Under the pieces are notes generated by a model. That model was not told where the DNA came from, made no database searches, and worked only from the letters and a program-made list of their open reading frames with translations. Positions 16,319 to 30,301 of a stretch of DNA of 64,000 nucleotides are shown piece after piece. This DNA comes from JAGOEY01 sp017997515 (lineage in GTDB: Bacteria; Pseudomonadota; Gammaproteobacteria; Burkholderiales; Burkholderiaceae_C). Location: contig CP111109.1 in NCBI GenBank assembly GCA_026314275.1, forward strand, positions 682,001-746,000, in the 5' to 3' direction. The translations under genes and the position numbers were made by a program. Numbering within the stretch: the stretch's first letter is position 1; each line of letters starts with the position of its first letter.

Positions 16319-16597
16319 TTATTGCGCCGGACTGGCCTGCAGCAGGCTGTCGACGCCGTACAGCACCGACAGGCCTTGCAGCCGGGTGTTCATGCCTTTG
16401 ATGAAGAAGGTTTTGGCCTGCGCCTCACACGCACGGCGGCAGGCCAGCAAAACGGCCAGCGCGGAAGAATCAAACACCGTGAGGGCCGACGCATCGGCCA
16501 CCACGGCAGACCCGTCCACCGAACGCAAGCCCTGCACCAGCATCTGCAGGCAGGCGCTGGCCTGGCGGTGGGTCAGCTCGGTGGGCAGAACCAGCAT
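16319..16597 (-). CDS. mlaB: STAS-domain protein MlaB
   Basis: Small cytoplasmic subunit of the MlaFEDB inner-membrane complex for retrograde phospholipid transport; MlaB steadies the ATPase MlaF. It is 92 residues with a STAS fold; the conserved segment VVADASALTVFDSSALAVLL (residues 33-52) matches the family's DSSAL loop. It lies 5 bases after mlaC. Confidence 0.85.
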   Translation of the reverse strand: MLVLPTELTHRQASACLQMLVQGLRSVDGSAVVADASALTVFDSSALAVLLACRRACEAQAKTFFIKGMNTRLQGLSVLYGVDSLLQASPAQ

Positions 16598-16602
16598 GGT
16601 GC

Positions 16603-17244
16603 TCAGCTCTTGGCCTGGGCGTTGCGCTGGTTGCGCGACTCCAGCGCTGCGATCAGGCCGTCGATGCCTTTGGCATTGATTTCTTGGGCAAACTGGCTGC
16701 GGTAGGTTTCCACCAGCCAGACGCCCATGACGTTCAGGTTGTAGATCTTCCAGCCAGCGCCCTGCCCTGGCGTCTTTTCGAGGCGGTAGTCGAGCTGGAT
16801 CGGCTCACCCTTGCCCACCACCTCGCTGCGCACCAGCAGGTCCTTGTCCTCGGGCGAGGCACGCAGAGGCTTCATGGTGATGGTCTGGTCGCTGACCTGG
16901 GCCAGCGCACCGGAGTAGGTGCGCACCAGCAGGGTCTTGAACTCTTCCTGCAGGCGTTTTTGCTGGGCCGGGGTGGCCTGGCGCCAGCCCGGGCCCACCG
17001 CAGCGGCCGTCATGCGCTGGAAGTTGACGTTGGGCATGATTTTGCTGTCCACCAGCGCGATGATCTTGTTGATGTCACCGCCCTGCAGAGACTTGTCTGC
17101 CTTGATGGTGTCAAGTACATCGGACGACAGGCGTTTGACCAGTGCATCAGGGGCTTCGTCGGCGGCACGCGCAGCCAAGGGGGCGGACAGGGCCAGCACG
17201 GCAGCAAAGCTGGCGGCGATGAAACTGAAAAACCGTCGGTTCAT
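16603..17244 (-). CDS. mlaC: Periplasmic phospholipid-binding protein MlaC
   Basis: Soluble periplasmic carrier that shuttles phospholipid between outer-membrane MlaA and the MlaFEDB complex. The 213-residue precursor has a signal peptide (MNRRFFSFIAASFAAVLAL...ARAA) and the Tol_Tol_Ttg2/MlaC pattern: a helical N-terminal half, then LLVRTYSGAL and VRSEVVGKGEPIQLDYRL, and a C-terminal WKIYNLNVMGVWLVE strand pair. A gap of about 130 bases separates it from mlaA. Confidence 0.92.
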   Translation of the reverse strand: MNRRFFSFIAASFAAVLALSAPLAARAADEAPDALVKRLSSDVLDTIKADKSLQGGDINKIIALVDSKIMPNVNFQRMTAAAVGPGWRQATPAQQKRLQEEFKTLLVRTYSGALAQVSDQTITMKPLRASPEDKDLLVRSEVVGKGEPIQLDYRLEKTPGQGAGWKIYNLNVMGVWLVETYRSQFAQEINAKGIDGLIAALESRNQRNAQAKS

Positions 17245-17372
17245 GTTTTTTCTCCGGAATGGATGGGCAAAGCGGTGTGCTTGCCTGTGTTTGGAACAGA
17301 TAACGCACCCGGCGTTCGGTGCGTTGTCGCATCATTTGAAACAGGGTATGACGGGCCGCAAGCAGCCACCTG

Positions 17373-18149
17373 TCAGGGTTTGCCGTCTTCTGGCAGCTCG
17401 GGCAAAACGCCGCCGCCGTCATCCAGCCCCTCGTCTCCGCCGCGCGCACCTTGGTTGTCACGCAGCTGCAGGAACACGTCGCGCTGGAAGGAGTAAGGGT
17501 CCAACGCCGCCTGGTCCAGCACCGCACCGGCGCGCAGCAGGGAAGCACGGGTGTCCACCAACCGCAGCGCCGTCAACACGTTGCGGCTGGCAATGTTGTC
17601 CACCTGGCTCAGCACGTCGAGGTTCCACACCAGCGGCAGCGACACCGCATCACGCACCGTGGAGGGGCCCAGCAGCGGCAGCACCAGGTACGGGCCGGTG
17701 CCCACGCCGTAGGTAGCCAGTGTCTGCCCAAAGTCCTGGCGGTGGCGGTCGATATGGGCCTGTGATGCCACGTCTTCAATGCCCCCCAGTCCAAAAACGG
17801 TGTTGATGCTGAACCGCATCAGGGTGTCGGCTGCCTCGACCAGCTTGAACTGCGCCAGGTTGTTGACAAACGACCATGGCTCGGTGAAGTTGGTGAAAAC
17901 GTTGCGTATCCCGGTGCGCACCGGTGCGGGGGTGATGTTTTGGTAGGCCGTGGCTACCGGGCGCAGCACGGCGCGGTCCACGTCGTCATTAAACTGGCTG
18001 ACACCCCGGTTGAACGGCTCAAACGGGTCGCGCGGGTGGGGGCCCGTGGCACAGCCAGAAATAACAAGAAATATGCCTGCAGCGCCCATCCATCGGGCGC
18101 ATATAGCTATATTTTTAGTAGCAAAAACCTTCATCGGGTGGTTTTTCAT
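17373..18149 (-). CDS. mlaA: Outer-membrane lipoprotein MlaA (VacJ)
   Basis: Outer-membrane lipoprotein that removes mislocalised phospholipids from the outer leaflet and passes them to MlaC. It is 258 residues. The signal peptide ends in the lipobox VISGC, so the mature protein starts at Cys. The conserved DPFEPFNR and ARGG-type C-terminal region are present, with NTVFGLGG and YLVLPLLGPST. The ATG overlaps mlaD (ATGA). Codons about 10-23 of the signal peptide are made of a dispersed palindromic repeat (18081-18122), which also explains the unusual residues TKNIAICARWMGA. An internal Met at residue 6 is an alternative start. Confidence 0.9.
   Translation of the reverse strand: MKNHPMKVFATKNIAICARWMGAAGIFLVISGCATGPHPRDPFEPFNRGVSQFNDDVDRAVLRPVATAYQNITPAPVRTGIRNVFTNFTEPWSFVNNLAQFKLVEAADTLMRFSINTVFGLGGIEDVASQAHIDRHRQDFGQTLATYGVGTGPYLVLPLLGPSTVRDAVSLPLVWNLDVLSQVDNIASRNVLTALRLVDTRASLLRAGAVLDQAALDPYSFQRDVFLQLRDNQGARGGDEGLDDGGGVLPELPEDGKP
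18081..18122. repeat. Dispersed palindromic repeat, copy 3, inside the mlaA signal-peptide coding region
   Basis: GCGCCC (18082-18087) and GGGCGC (18095-18100) form the core stem, followed by the arm AGCTATATTTTTAGTAGC. The same core-plus-arm layout occurs at 49825-49872 and 30302-30355. Unlike the other copies it lies fully within a coding frame and is read through. Confidence 0.75.
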
Positions 18150-18637
18150 TTTTGTTTGCCGGGGGCCGGTGTTGTCGTGGGGCCGTCTTCCGCCTTGCTG
18201 AAGAGGAACTGGCTGATCAGATTTTCCAGCACAACGGCCGATTGGGTGGAACCAATAGCGTCGCCGGCCACGAGATTCTTTTCGTCGGCACCGGCTTCAA
18301 TGCCGATGTACTGCTCACCCAGCAAGCCGCTGGTGAGAATTTTGACCGAGCTGTCTTTGGGAAACTGGAAGCGGTCTTCAATGGCAAAGGTGACCAGCGC
18401 CTGGAAACTCTTGTCGTCAAAACTGATGGACTCGACACGGCCCACCACCACCCCCGCACTCTTGACCGCAGCCTTGGGCTTGAGCCCGCCAATGTTGTCG
18501 AACTTGGCCGTCACACGGTAGGTGGACTGGAAGTTCAGCGACAGCAGGTTGGCCGACTGCAGCGCCAGGAACAGCACGGCCACCGCGCCCAACAGCACAA
18601 ACAACCCAACCCAGACATCGTTTTTGGAACGTTGCAT
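18146..18637 (-). CDS. mlaD: MCE-domain protein MlaD
   Basis: Inner-membrane-anchored hexameric MCE ring of the MlaFEDB lipid transporter. The 163-residue protein has an N-terminal transmembrane helix (VGLFVLLGAVAVLFLAL) and then one MCE domain: TAKFDNIGGLKPKAAVKSAG-type segment at about 45-65 and SGLLGEQYIGIE near 105. A short Pro/Lys-rich tail ends the protein. It lies 9 bases after mlaE and overlaps mlaA by 4 bases. Confidence 0.94.
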   Translation of the reverse strand: MQRSKNDVWVGLFVLLGAVAVLFLALQSANLLSLNFQSTYRVTAKFDNIGGLKPKAAVKSAGVVVGRVESISFDDKSFQALVTFAIEDRFQFPKDSSVKILTSGLLGEQYIGIEAGADEKNLVAGDAIGSTQSAVVLENLISQFLFSKAEDGPTTTPAPGKQK

Positions 18638-18646
18638 AAAACTGCC

Positions 18647-19429
18647 TTAAATAGAGAACATCGTGGCGGTCAGCAAAAAGTCGAGCGCCAGCACCGCCAG
18701 CGACGCCATAACCACCGTGCGGGTGGTGGCCCGCGACACACCTTCGGGGGTCGGCTGGGCGTTGTAGCCCTGCAGCAGCGCCACAAAGGTCACGGTAAAA
18801 CCAAACACCACACTCTTGATGATGCCGTTGCCCACGTCTTTCCACACATCGACGCCACCCTGCATCTGGCTCCAGAACGCGCCAGGGTCGATGCCGATCA
18901 TCACCACACCCACCACCCAGCCACCGATGATGCCCACCGCGCTGAAAATGGCGGCCAGCAGCGGCAGCGTGATGATGCCGGCCCAGAAACGGGGCGCGAG
19001 AATGCGGCGCACCGGGTCCACGGCCATCATCTCCATGGCGCTGAGCTGTTCACCCGCACGCATGAGGCCAATTTCTGCCGTCAGCGACGTGCCAGCGCGC
19101 CCGGCAAACAGCAAGGCCGTGACCACGGGGCCGAGTTCACGCACCAGGCTCAGTGCTACCAGCATGCCCAAAGCCTCGGACGAGCCGTAACGCTGCAACG
19201 TGTAATACCCCTGCAGGCCCAGCACAAAACCCACAAACAGGCCCGACACCGAAATGATGGCGAGGGAATAGTTGCCCAGGAAGTGGATCTGGTCGCGCAC
19301 CAGCCCAAAACGCCGGAACGTGGGCCCGGCCAGTGCCAGCAGCCGCATGAACAAACGCGTGGCGCTGCCCACATCACCCAGCAAACGCCGGGTGGCAAAA
19401 CCTACGTCTGCGGGACGGTACCAGCTCAT
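18647..19429 (-). CDS. mlaE: Lipid ABC transporter permease MlaE
   Basis: Membrane permease of the MlaFEDB complex. The 260-residue protein has five to six hydrophobic segments and the conserved MlaE regions GLVMALQ-like (SGLFVGFVLGLQGYYTL) and ELGPVVTALLFAGRAGTSLTAEIG, plus the coupling segment EQLSAMEMMAVDPVR. Its start overlaps the mlaF stop by 4 bases. Confidence 0.95.
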   Translation of the reverse strand: MSWYRPADVGFATRRLLGDVGSATRLFMRLLALAGPTFRRFGLVRDQIHFLGNYSLAIISVSGLFVGFVLGLQGYYTLQRYGSSEALGMLVALSLVRELGPVVTALLFAGRAGTSLTAEIGLMRAGEQLSAMEMMAVDPVRRILAPRFWAGIITLPLLAAIFSAVGIIGGWVVGVVMIGIDPGAFWSQMQGGVDVWKDVGNGIIKSVVFGFTVTFVALLQGYNAQPTPEGVSRATTRTVVMASLAVLALDFLLTATMFSI

Positions 19430-20253
19430 GGGCGGTCACCCCGCGCCAGGCCAAAGTCTTCTTCCACACCCGGGCCGGGGTAGTGCATACGCACCGGGCC
19501 ATCGGCCAATGCGTTGACGAACTGGTGCACCAGCGGGTCGGTGCTGTTGCGCACGTCGTCCGGTGTGCCCTGCGCGGCAATTTTGCCGTTGGCCAGAATC
19601 ACCACCTGGTCGGCGATACGGAAGGTTTCTTCCACATCATGCGACACCACGATGCTGGTCAGCCCCATGGCGTCGTTGAGTTTGCGAATGAGTTGTGCGG
19701 CTGTGCCCAGGGAAATGGGGTCGAGTCCGGCAAAAGGCTCGTCGTACATCACCAGTTCGGGGTCGAGCGCAATGGCACGCGCCAGCGCCACACGCCGGGC
19801 CATACCACCCGACACTTCGCTGGGCATCAAATCACGTGCACCGCGCAGGCCCACCGCGTTGAGCTTCATCAGCACGATGTCGCGCACCAACTCCTCGGGG
19901 AGATCCGTGTGTTCGCGCAAGGGGAAGGCCACGTTGTCAAACACACTCAGATCGGTGAACAAGGCGCCAAACTGGAACAACATGCCCATGCGACGGCGGG
20001 CAGCGTACAGGCCTGCGGCATCGAGTGGCCCCACGTCGTGGCCGTCGAACAGCACTTCACCCTGCTGCGCACGCTGCTGACCACCAATCAGGCGCAGCAC
20101 CGTGGTCTTGCCACCACCCGACGCACCCATCAGGGCCGTGACTTTGCCGCGGGGAATGGTGAGGGTGATGCCGTCCAGCACCGCGCGGTCACCATATCCG
20201 AAGGTGACATTGCGCAATTCAACAAGAGGGGGTGGAGGGGTGAAGGCGTCCAT
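19426..20253 (-). CDS. mlaF: Lipid ABC transporter ATP-binding protein MlaF
   Basis: ATPase of the Mla phospholipid transporter. It is 275 residues from MDAFTPPPPLV; a longer upstream frame would run through a terminator hairpin and is rejected. Walker A is MGASGGGKTTVL near residue 40, the signature is EVSGGMARRVALA, Walker B is ELVMYDEPFAGLD, and the switch histidine is in VVSHDVEE. It is the first gene of mlaFEDACB. The T-rich terminator tract of gltD lies directly before its ATG, so its promoter must overlap that region or lie in the gltD end. Confidence 0.94.
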   Translation of the reverse strand: MDAFTPPPPLVELRNVTFGYGDRAVLDGITLTIPRGKVTALMGASGGGKTTVLRLIGGQQRAQQGEVLFDGHDVGPLDAAGLYAARRRMGMLFQFGALFTDLSVFDNVAFPLREHTDLPEELVRDIVLMKLNAVGLRGARDLMPSEVSGGMARRVALARAIALDPELVMYDEPFAGLDPISLGTAAQLIRKLNDAMGLTSIVVSHDVEETFRIADQVVILANGKIAAQGTPDDVRNSTDPLVHQFVNALADGPVRMHYPGPGVEEDFGLARGDRP

Positions 20254-20284
20254 TAAAAAAGCAAAAGCCGGGCTGTGCCGGCTT
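20254..20284 (-). terminator. Intrinsic terminator after gltD, immediately upstream of mlaF
   Basis: Read on the minus strand, AAGCCGG (20284-20278) pairs with CCGGCTT (20271-20265) around a 6-base loop, followed by TTTGCTTTTTTAA. A 7-bp GC-rich stem with a T-rich tail is typical of a rho-independent terminator. It is about 190 bases past the gltD stop and ends one base before the mlaF ATG. Confidence 0.65.
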
Positions 20285-20374
20285 CTTGCATGATAAATGA
20301 TCGCAGCACAACCTGCTGCACCGCCGCAAAACCCCAAGGCAAACAAGCGTCAATGCCGCCTGACGTTCGCCGGA

Positions 20375-20454
20375 GCCCCATTCCAGGGGCACCGTGGAAC
20401 TGGCTTTGCCAGTCCACTGGTGCCGCCCCCTTGAGGGGGAAGCGCCGCAGGCGC
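20375..20454. repeat. Cluster of four short hairpins after gltD (second repeat type)
   Basis: Four stems lie in a row: GCCCC/GGGGC (20375-20390); GCACCGTGGA/TCCACTGGTGC (20389-20423, containing ACTGGC-TTT-GCCAGT); CCCCC-TTGA-GGGGG (20426-20439); GCGCC-GCA-GGCGC (20442-20454). The CCCCCTTGAGGGGG-GCGCC-GGCGC module is one I recall as a recurring intergenic element in Comamonadaceae. No second copy was seen in this window. It may stabilise the 3' end of the gltBD messenger. Confidence 0.6.
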
Positions 20455-20474
20455 ATCGGGGGTGCTTCCTATGG

Positions 20475-21953
<1,479 letters not shown>

Positions 21954-22005
21954 GGCTGAAATTCCTTGTGAACTGTTTTGTGCTTGGAGGATGGTTGAGT
22001 GCTGC

Positions 22006-26733
<4,728 letters not shown>

Positions 26734-26801
26734 GGCGCTCTCCTCATGTTTTCGCAGGGAATGGGAGCTTAAATGACAGCAACAACAATGCCAAGAAGAA
26801 T

Positions 26802-26861
26802 AATTGGGGTCAGATTCTTATTAATTCCTGACTTAAAAATTCAGAAATTAAATGGGGTCAT
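26802..26861. repeat. AT-rich REP-like element upstream of gltB
   Basis: Two direct copies of GGGGTCA (26806-26812 and 26854-26860) flank an inverted repeat, ATTAATTCCTGA against TCAGAAATTAAAT, with a short AT-rich loop. It differs sharply in base composition from its surroundings. GGGGTCAGA-type sequences of this kind are known to me from the neighbourhood of REP-associated transposases, and such a gene lies about 50 bases away (26913-27611). Confidence 0.45.
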
Positions 26862-26863
26862 AT

Positions 26864-26916
26864 CAAAAATAATAGCTGTTAGCGCTTATTCCATGGGCGC
26901 TAGAGGCCCATTTTAT
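26864..26916. repeat. Dispersed palindromic repeat, copy 4 (end of the REP-type transposase gene)
   Basis: AATAGCTGTTAGCGCTTATT...GGGCGCTAGAGGCCCATTTT: the arm AATAGCTG and the AGCGC/GCGCT core with the GCTAGAGGCC tail. The GCGCNAGAGGCCTATTT tail recurs in the copy at 30302-30355. On the minus strand the copy begins at the TAA stop of the transposase-like gene. Confidence 0.7.
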
Positions 26917-27611
26917 TCAGAATCTGGCTTGCTTTTCGGCCGCCCGGCCCGCAATTTACCCACGCGGCGGGCCGTTGTTTTTTGCAGATCTGCCAAAAAT
27001 TCAGCGTCTCCCAGCGCCCAACCACGGGGAACGGCGTCGGCCAGCGCCGCGCCGTCCGCCGCAGACACACCGGCATGCACCAAATCGGCATACGCGGCCT
27101 CGCGTGCAAAAGGGGTGTTGCCCAGCGCCCAGAACAGTGCGTGCGGTTTAGGCAAACGGTCGCTGCGCACCCCGCTGTAAAACCCGCAGCTCGACCACGG
27201 GTACAGCGTGGGCTCGGTGACCAGCCCCGCTGCCACAGGCGCGGTGTCGAGCCAGACCATACTCGGCAGCAGGTAACGCTCAGCCTGCACGGGTGTGGAG
27301 CGAAAACGCCCGTCCCACAGGGTGCCGGTGCGGCCATGGGTGTCGTTGAAGTACCGCACATACCGCCGCCCCACCGCCTGCATCAGCGCGGGCAAACCGT
27401 CGGCCGTGCCCGGTGTGGCCAGCAGGTGGAGTGAGCCCGGCATCAGCAGGTACGCGTGAACCGCCACGTCCAACGTGGGTGCGTACTCCGCCAGCAGGGC
27501 CAGCATGCGCTGGTAGTCGGCCATCTCCAGAAAAATCGCCTGCCCGTTGTTGCCCCGCTGCAGCACATGGTGCACGTGGCCGGGAAGGGTCAGGCGCGGG
27601 AGACGAGCCAT
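26913..27611 (-). CDS. REP-associated tyrosine transposase-like protein (degenerate active site)
   Basis: A 232-residue Y1-type single-strand transposase relative (RAYT group, IS200-like fold), starting MARLPRLTLPGHVHHVLQRG. The characteristic nucleophile region is retained (RRYVRYFNDTHGRTGTLWDGRFRS). The metal-binding HUH motif, expected as NH-aromatic-HLL, reads MPGSLHLLATP, so the first histidine is replaced by serine. Another normally conserved stretch reads LDTAPVAAGLV, where DLNPVRAGLV is expected. It is probably inactive or repurposed. It sits 7 bases after a methyltransferase gene and is flanked downstream by two repeat elements that it may once have mobilised. Confidence 0.8.
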   Translation of the reverse strand: MARLPRLTLPGHVHHVLQRGNNGQAIFLEMADYQRMLALLAEYAPTLDVAVHAYLLMPGSLHLLATPGTADGLPALMQAVGRRYVRYFNDTHGRTGTLWDGRFRSTPVQAERYLLPSMVWLDTAPVAAGLVTEPTLYPWSSCGFYSGVRSDRLPKPHALFWALGNTPFAREAAYADLVHAGVSAADGAALADAVPRGWALGDAEFLADLQKTTARRVGKLRAGRPKSKPDSE

Positions 27612-27618
27612 CTTGCTA

Positions 27619-28527
27619 TCAGGCGGGCAAGGCGAAGCGGCTTTGCAGCAGCTCGGACAAACCAAACTCGGCCAGCACCTGTTGCAGCCGCTCAGCCGCG
27701 GCGCGCTTCTTCTGGCCGGTGTGTTTGGCGATGATGAGTTCGTTTTTCATGCTGTGCTCCCAGCCGACCAGCTCGGTCACCGTGACCTGGTAACCCCAGG
27801 CTTCAAGGTACAGGCAGCGCAGCACGTTGGTGAGCTGGCTGCCCAGCTCGCGGGTGTGTAACGGGTGCCGCCACAGCTCGGCCAGCGGCGTGCGCTGCAG
27901 CGAAAGCGCCTTGTGCTGGCCCAGCACCCGCGCCACTTCGGCCTGGCAGCAAGGCACCAGCACCATACAGCGGGCTTTCTTTTGCAGGCCAAATTGAATA
28001 GCGTCGTCGGTGGCGGTGTCGCAGGCATGCAGGGCGGTGACCACGTCAATACGCTCGGGCAGCTCTGCGGAGTGCGCCGACTCGGCCACACTCAAATTCA
28101 GGAAAGACATGTGGTCAAAACCCAGCTTCGCCGCCAAGGCGCGGGATTTGTCGACCAGCTCGGTGCGGGTTTCGATGCCGTAGATGTGGCCAGGCGCGCC
28201 TTCACCCGCCCTACCCTTGCCGCTATCGGCATGAAAAAAAAGGTCGTAAATGATGAAGCCCAAATACGATTTTCCCGCACCGTGGTCGGCCAGCGTGGCG
28301 TGGGCACCACCGTCAGGCAGCTCCAGCAGCAGCTTTTCGATGAACTGGAACAGGTGGTACACCTGCTTGAGCTTGCGCCGCGAATCCTGGTTGAGCTTGC
28401 CTTCCCGCGTGAGGATATGCAGTTCCTTGAGCAGCTCGATCGACTGGCCGGGGCGGATGTCGGCGGCCAGCGGGTTGGCGACAGGTACCGCACCCGCCTT
28501 GCGCACAGCACGCGGCGTGTTACTCAT
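27619..28527 (-). CDS. SAM-dependent methyltransferase (Methyltransf_32-like)
   Basis: A 302-residue protein predicted to be a class I SAM methyltransferase. The SAM-binding motif I is unusual but recognisable (LADHGAGKSYLGF near residue 80), followed by YGIETRTELV (motif II acidic residue), LHACDTATDDAI and VPCCQAEVA. This HACD...VPCC pattern is that of the METTL25/RRNAD-type Methyltransf_32 family. The substrate is unknown. It overlaps the DUF1415 gene by 4 bases. Confidence 0.7.
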   Translation of the reverse strand: MSNTPRAVRKAGAVPVANPLAADIRPGQSIELLKELHILTREGKLNQDSRRKLKQVYHLFQFIEKLLLELPDGGAHATLADHGAGKSYLGFIIYDLFFHADSGKGRAGEGAPGHIYGIETRTELVDKSRALAAKLGFDHMSFLNLSVAESAHSAELPERIDVVTALHACDTATDDAIQFGLQKKARCMVLVPCCQAEVARVLGQHKALSLQRTPLAELWRHPLHTRELGSQLTNVLRCLYLEAWGYQVTVTELVGWEHSMKNELIIAKHTGQKKRAAAERLQQVLAEFGLSELLQSRFALPA

Positions 28528-29093
28528 GCTGACGTTCCAGGCTGGGCTGTCGCCCCCACACCCAAGGCATCCCAGCCCGCCTGGCCCAGTGTCTCAAGCG
28601 TCTGGATATTGGCCCCAAAAATAGCGTCAGCTTCGGGGAAGGCCTCGACTGCCTTGTCGATGCTGTCTTCACGCAGCAGGTGCAACGTCGGATACGGCGA
28701 ACGGTTGGTGAAGTTACCCATTTCGTCCGGGTTCGTGCCGCCAAACTGGTACTGGGGGTGGAAGTCGGCGATCTGGTAGTCCTCGTCCAGCTCCAGGGCC
28801 ACCAACAAAGCGTCAGCATGGGCCAGGAAGTCGTTGAAGTCGAGAAAGTCCGCCAGGTGATTCGGCACGATCAGCAGGCTGGTGTCCAGCTTTGCCGGGT
28901 CGGCCTCGGCCAGACGTTCCAATTCCACCTGCAAATCGGCCAGCAAGGCGTCGTCGTCTTGCGCGGCGCTGACGGCATAGTGCACCTGTTCTTTGACGTA
29001 CACGGCCTTGGCAAACGGGCAGAGATTCAGGCCAATCACGGCGCGCTCCAACCAGTTGCGGGTGTCTTGGATGATGGTTTCAGTTTCAGTCAT
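28524..29093 (-). CDS. DUF1415 family protein
   Basis: A 189-residue protein of unknown function, starting MTETETIIQDT. The family hallmark WLERAVIGLNLCPFAK is present at residues 13-28, and HPQYQFGGTNPDEMGNFTNRSPYP is split around residue 125, with RSPYPTLHLLRE. The start was chosen because an upstream ATG would overlap the end of dgt. It lies between dgt and the methyltransferase gene with tight spacing, suggesting one transcript. Confidence 0.85.
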   Translation of the reverse strand: MTETETIIQDTRNWLERAVIGLNLCPFAKAVYVKEQVHYAVSAAQDDDALLADLQVELERLAEADPAKLDTSLLIVPNHLADFLDFNDFLAHADALLVALELDEDYQIADFHPQYQFGGTNPDEMGNFTNRSPYPTLHLLREDSIDKAVEAFPEADAIFGANIQTLETLGQAGWDALGVGATAQPGTSA

Positions 29094-29112
29094 GGGGGTT
29101 CTTCTAATAGGT

Positions 29113-30300
29113 TCAGGCCAGCAAACGCTGACCAGTGAGGCGTTCATGTTCGCGGGCGGCGAAACGGTCGGTCATGCCGGCAATGTAATCGGCCACAGCG
29201 CGGGCCACGGTGCGGGCATCAGCATCCGGCGACGCGGCACGCGCAGCAAACCCGGCCTGCATCAGCGCCGGGTCGGCCGTGTACGCGTCAAACAACTCAT
29301 GCACCATCTGCTGCGCCAAGCCGGTGGTCTGCATCACCTGGGGGTGGCGGTACAGGTTGCGGAACAGGAAACGTTTGAGTTCGGTGGACTGCGCACGCAT
29401 GGCGGCGCTGAAGGCCACCAGCGGCGGCAGCTGGCGCACGGCGTCCACATCGGCAGGTTGCGCGGCGTCCAGTGCGGCGCGGGTGGCGGCGATCACGTCA
29501 TAAACCTGCTCACTCAGCATGCGGCGGATAGCCTCGTACAGCAGGCGGCGGCTTTGCTGCGGCTCGGCCAATTGCGGGTGATCAGTCAATGCCTGCGCAC
29601 AGAAATGCTGGAACAGGGGCACGTCCTGCATCTGCTCCAGCGTGATGAGGCCAGAGCGCACACCGTCGTCAATGTCGTGGGCGTTGTAGGCAATCTCGTC
29701 GGCCAGGTTACACAGCTGCGCCTCCAGGCTGGGCTGGGTGTGGTCGAGAAAACGCCGCCCCACGCCACCGGGCTCCAGCGCCTCCAGATGTTCAGCGTTG
29801 GTGCGCGAACAGTGTTTCAGGATGCCTTCACGCGTCTCGAAGCAGAGGTTCAGGCCGTCGTACTGCGGGTAACGCTCTTCCAGCGTGTCCACCATGCGCA
29901 GGCTTTGCAGGTTGTGTTCGAAGCCGCCAAAGTGGGCCATACAGCTGTTGAGCGTGTCCTGCCCCGCATGGCCAAACGGTGTGTGGCCCAGGTCGTGCGC
30001 CAGCGCAATGGCCTCGACCAGGTCTTCGTTCAGTTGCAGCGACCGCGCGATGGAACGGCCCAGTTGCGCCACCTCCAGCGAATGGGTCAGGCGTGTGCGG
30101 AACAGGTCGCCTTCGTGGTTCAGGAACACCTGCGTCTTGTAGACCAGCCGCCGGAACGCGGTGGAGTGCACGATGCGGTCGCGGTCGCGCTGGAAGGCGG
30201 TGCGGGTGGGTGCGTCCAGCTCGGGGTAACGGCGGCCACGGCTTTGGGCTGGGTTGCAGGCTGCAGCTGCAGGTGTCCATTCAAGAACTGTTTTATGCAT
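29113..30300 (-). CDS. dgt: Deoxyguanosinetriphosphate triphosphohydrolase-like protein
   Basis: HD-domain phosphohydrolase predicted to cleave dNTPs (dGTP) to deoxynucleoside and triphosphate. It is 395 residues from MHKTVLEW. The HD-domain metal ligands are visible: FRTRLTHSLEV, AIALAHDLGHTPFGH and DEIAYNAHDIDDG. The upstream repeat (30302-30355) contains AGAGG eight bases before the ATG, which may serve as its ribosome binding site. It is followed 19 bases later by the DUF1415 gene. Confidence 0.92.
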   Translation of the reverse strand: MHKTVLEWTPAAAACNPAQSRGRRYPELDAPTRTAFQRDRDRIVHSTAFRRLVYKTQVFLNHEGDLFRTRLTHSLEVAQLGRSIARSLQLNEDLVEAIALAHDLGHTPFGHAGQDTLNSCMAHFGGFEHNLQSLRMVDTLEERYPQYDGLNLCFETREGILKHCSRTNAEHLEALEPGGVGRRFLDHTQPSLEAQLCNLADEIAYNAHDIDDGVRSGLITLEQMQDVPLFQHFCAQALTDHPQLAEPQQSRRLLYEAIRRMLSEQVYDVIAATRAALDAAQPADVDAVRQLPPLVAFSAAMRAQSTELKRFLFRNLYRHPQVMQTTGLAQQMVHELFDAYTADPALMQAGFAARAASPDADARTVARAVADYIAGMTDRFAAREHERLTGQRLLA

Positions 30301-30301
30301 C

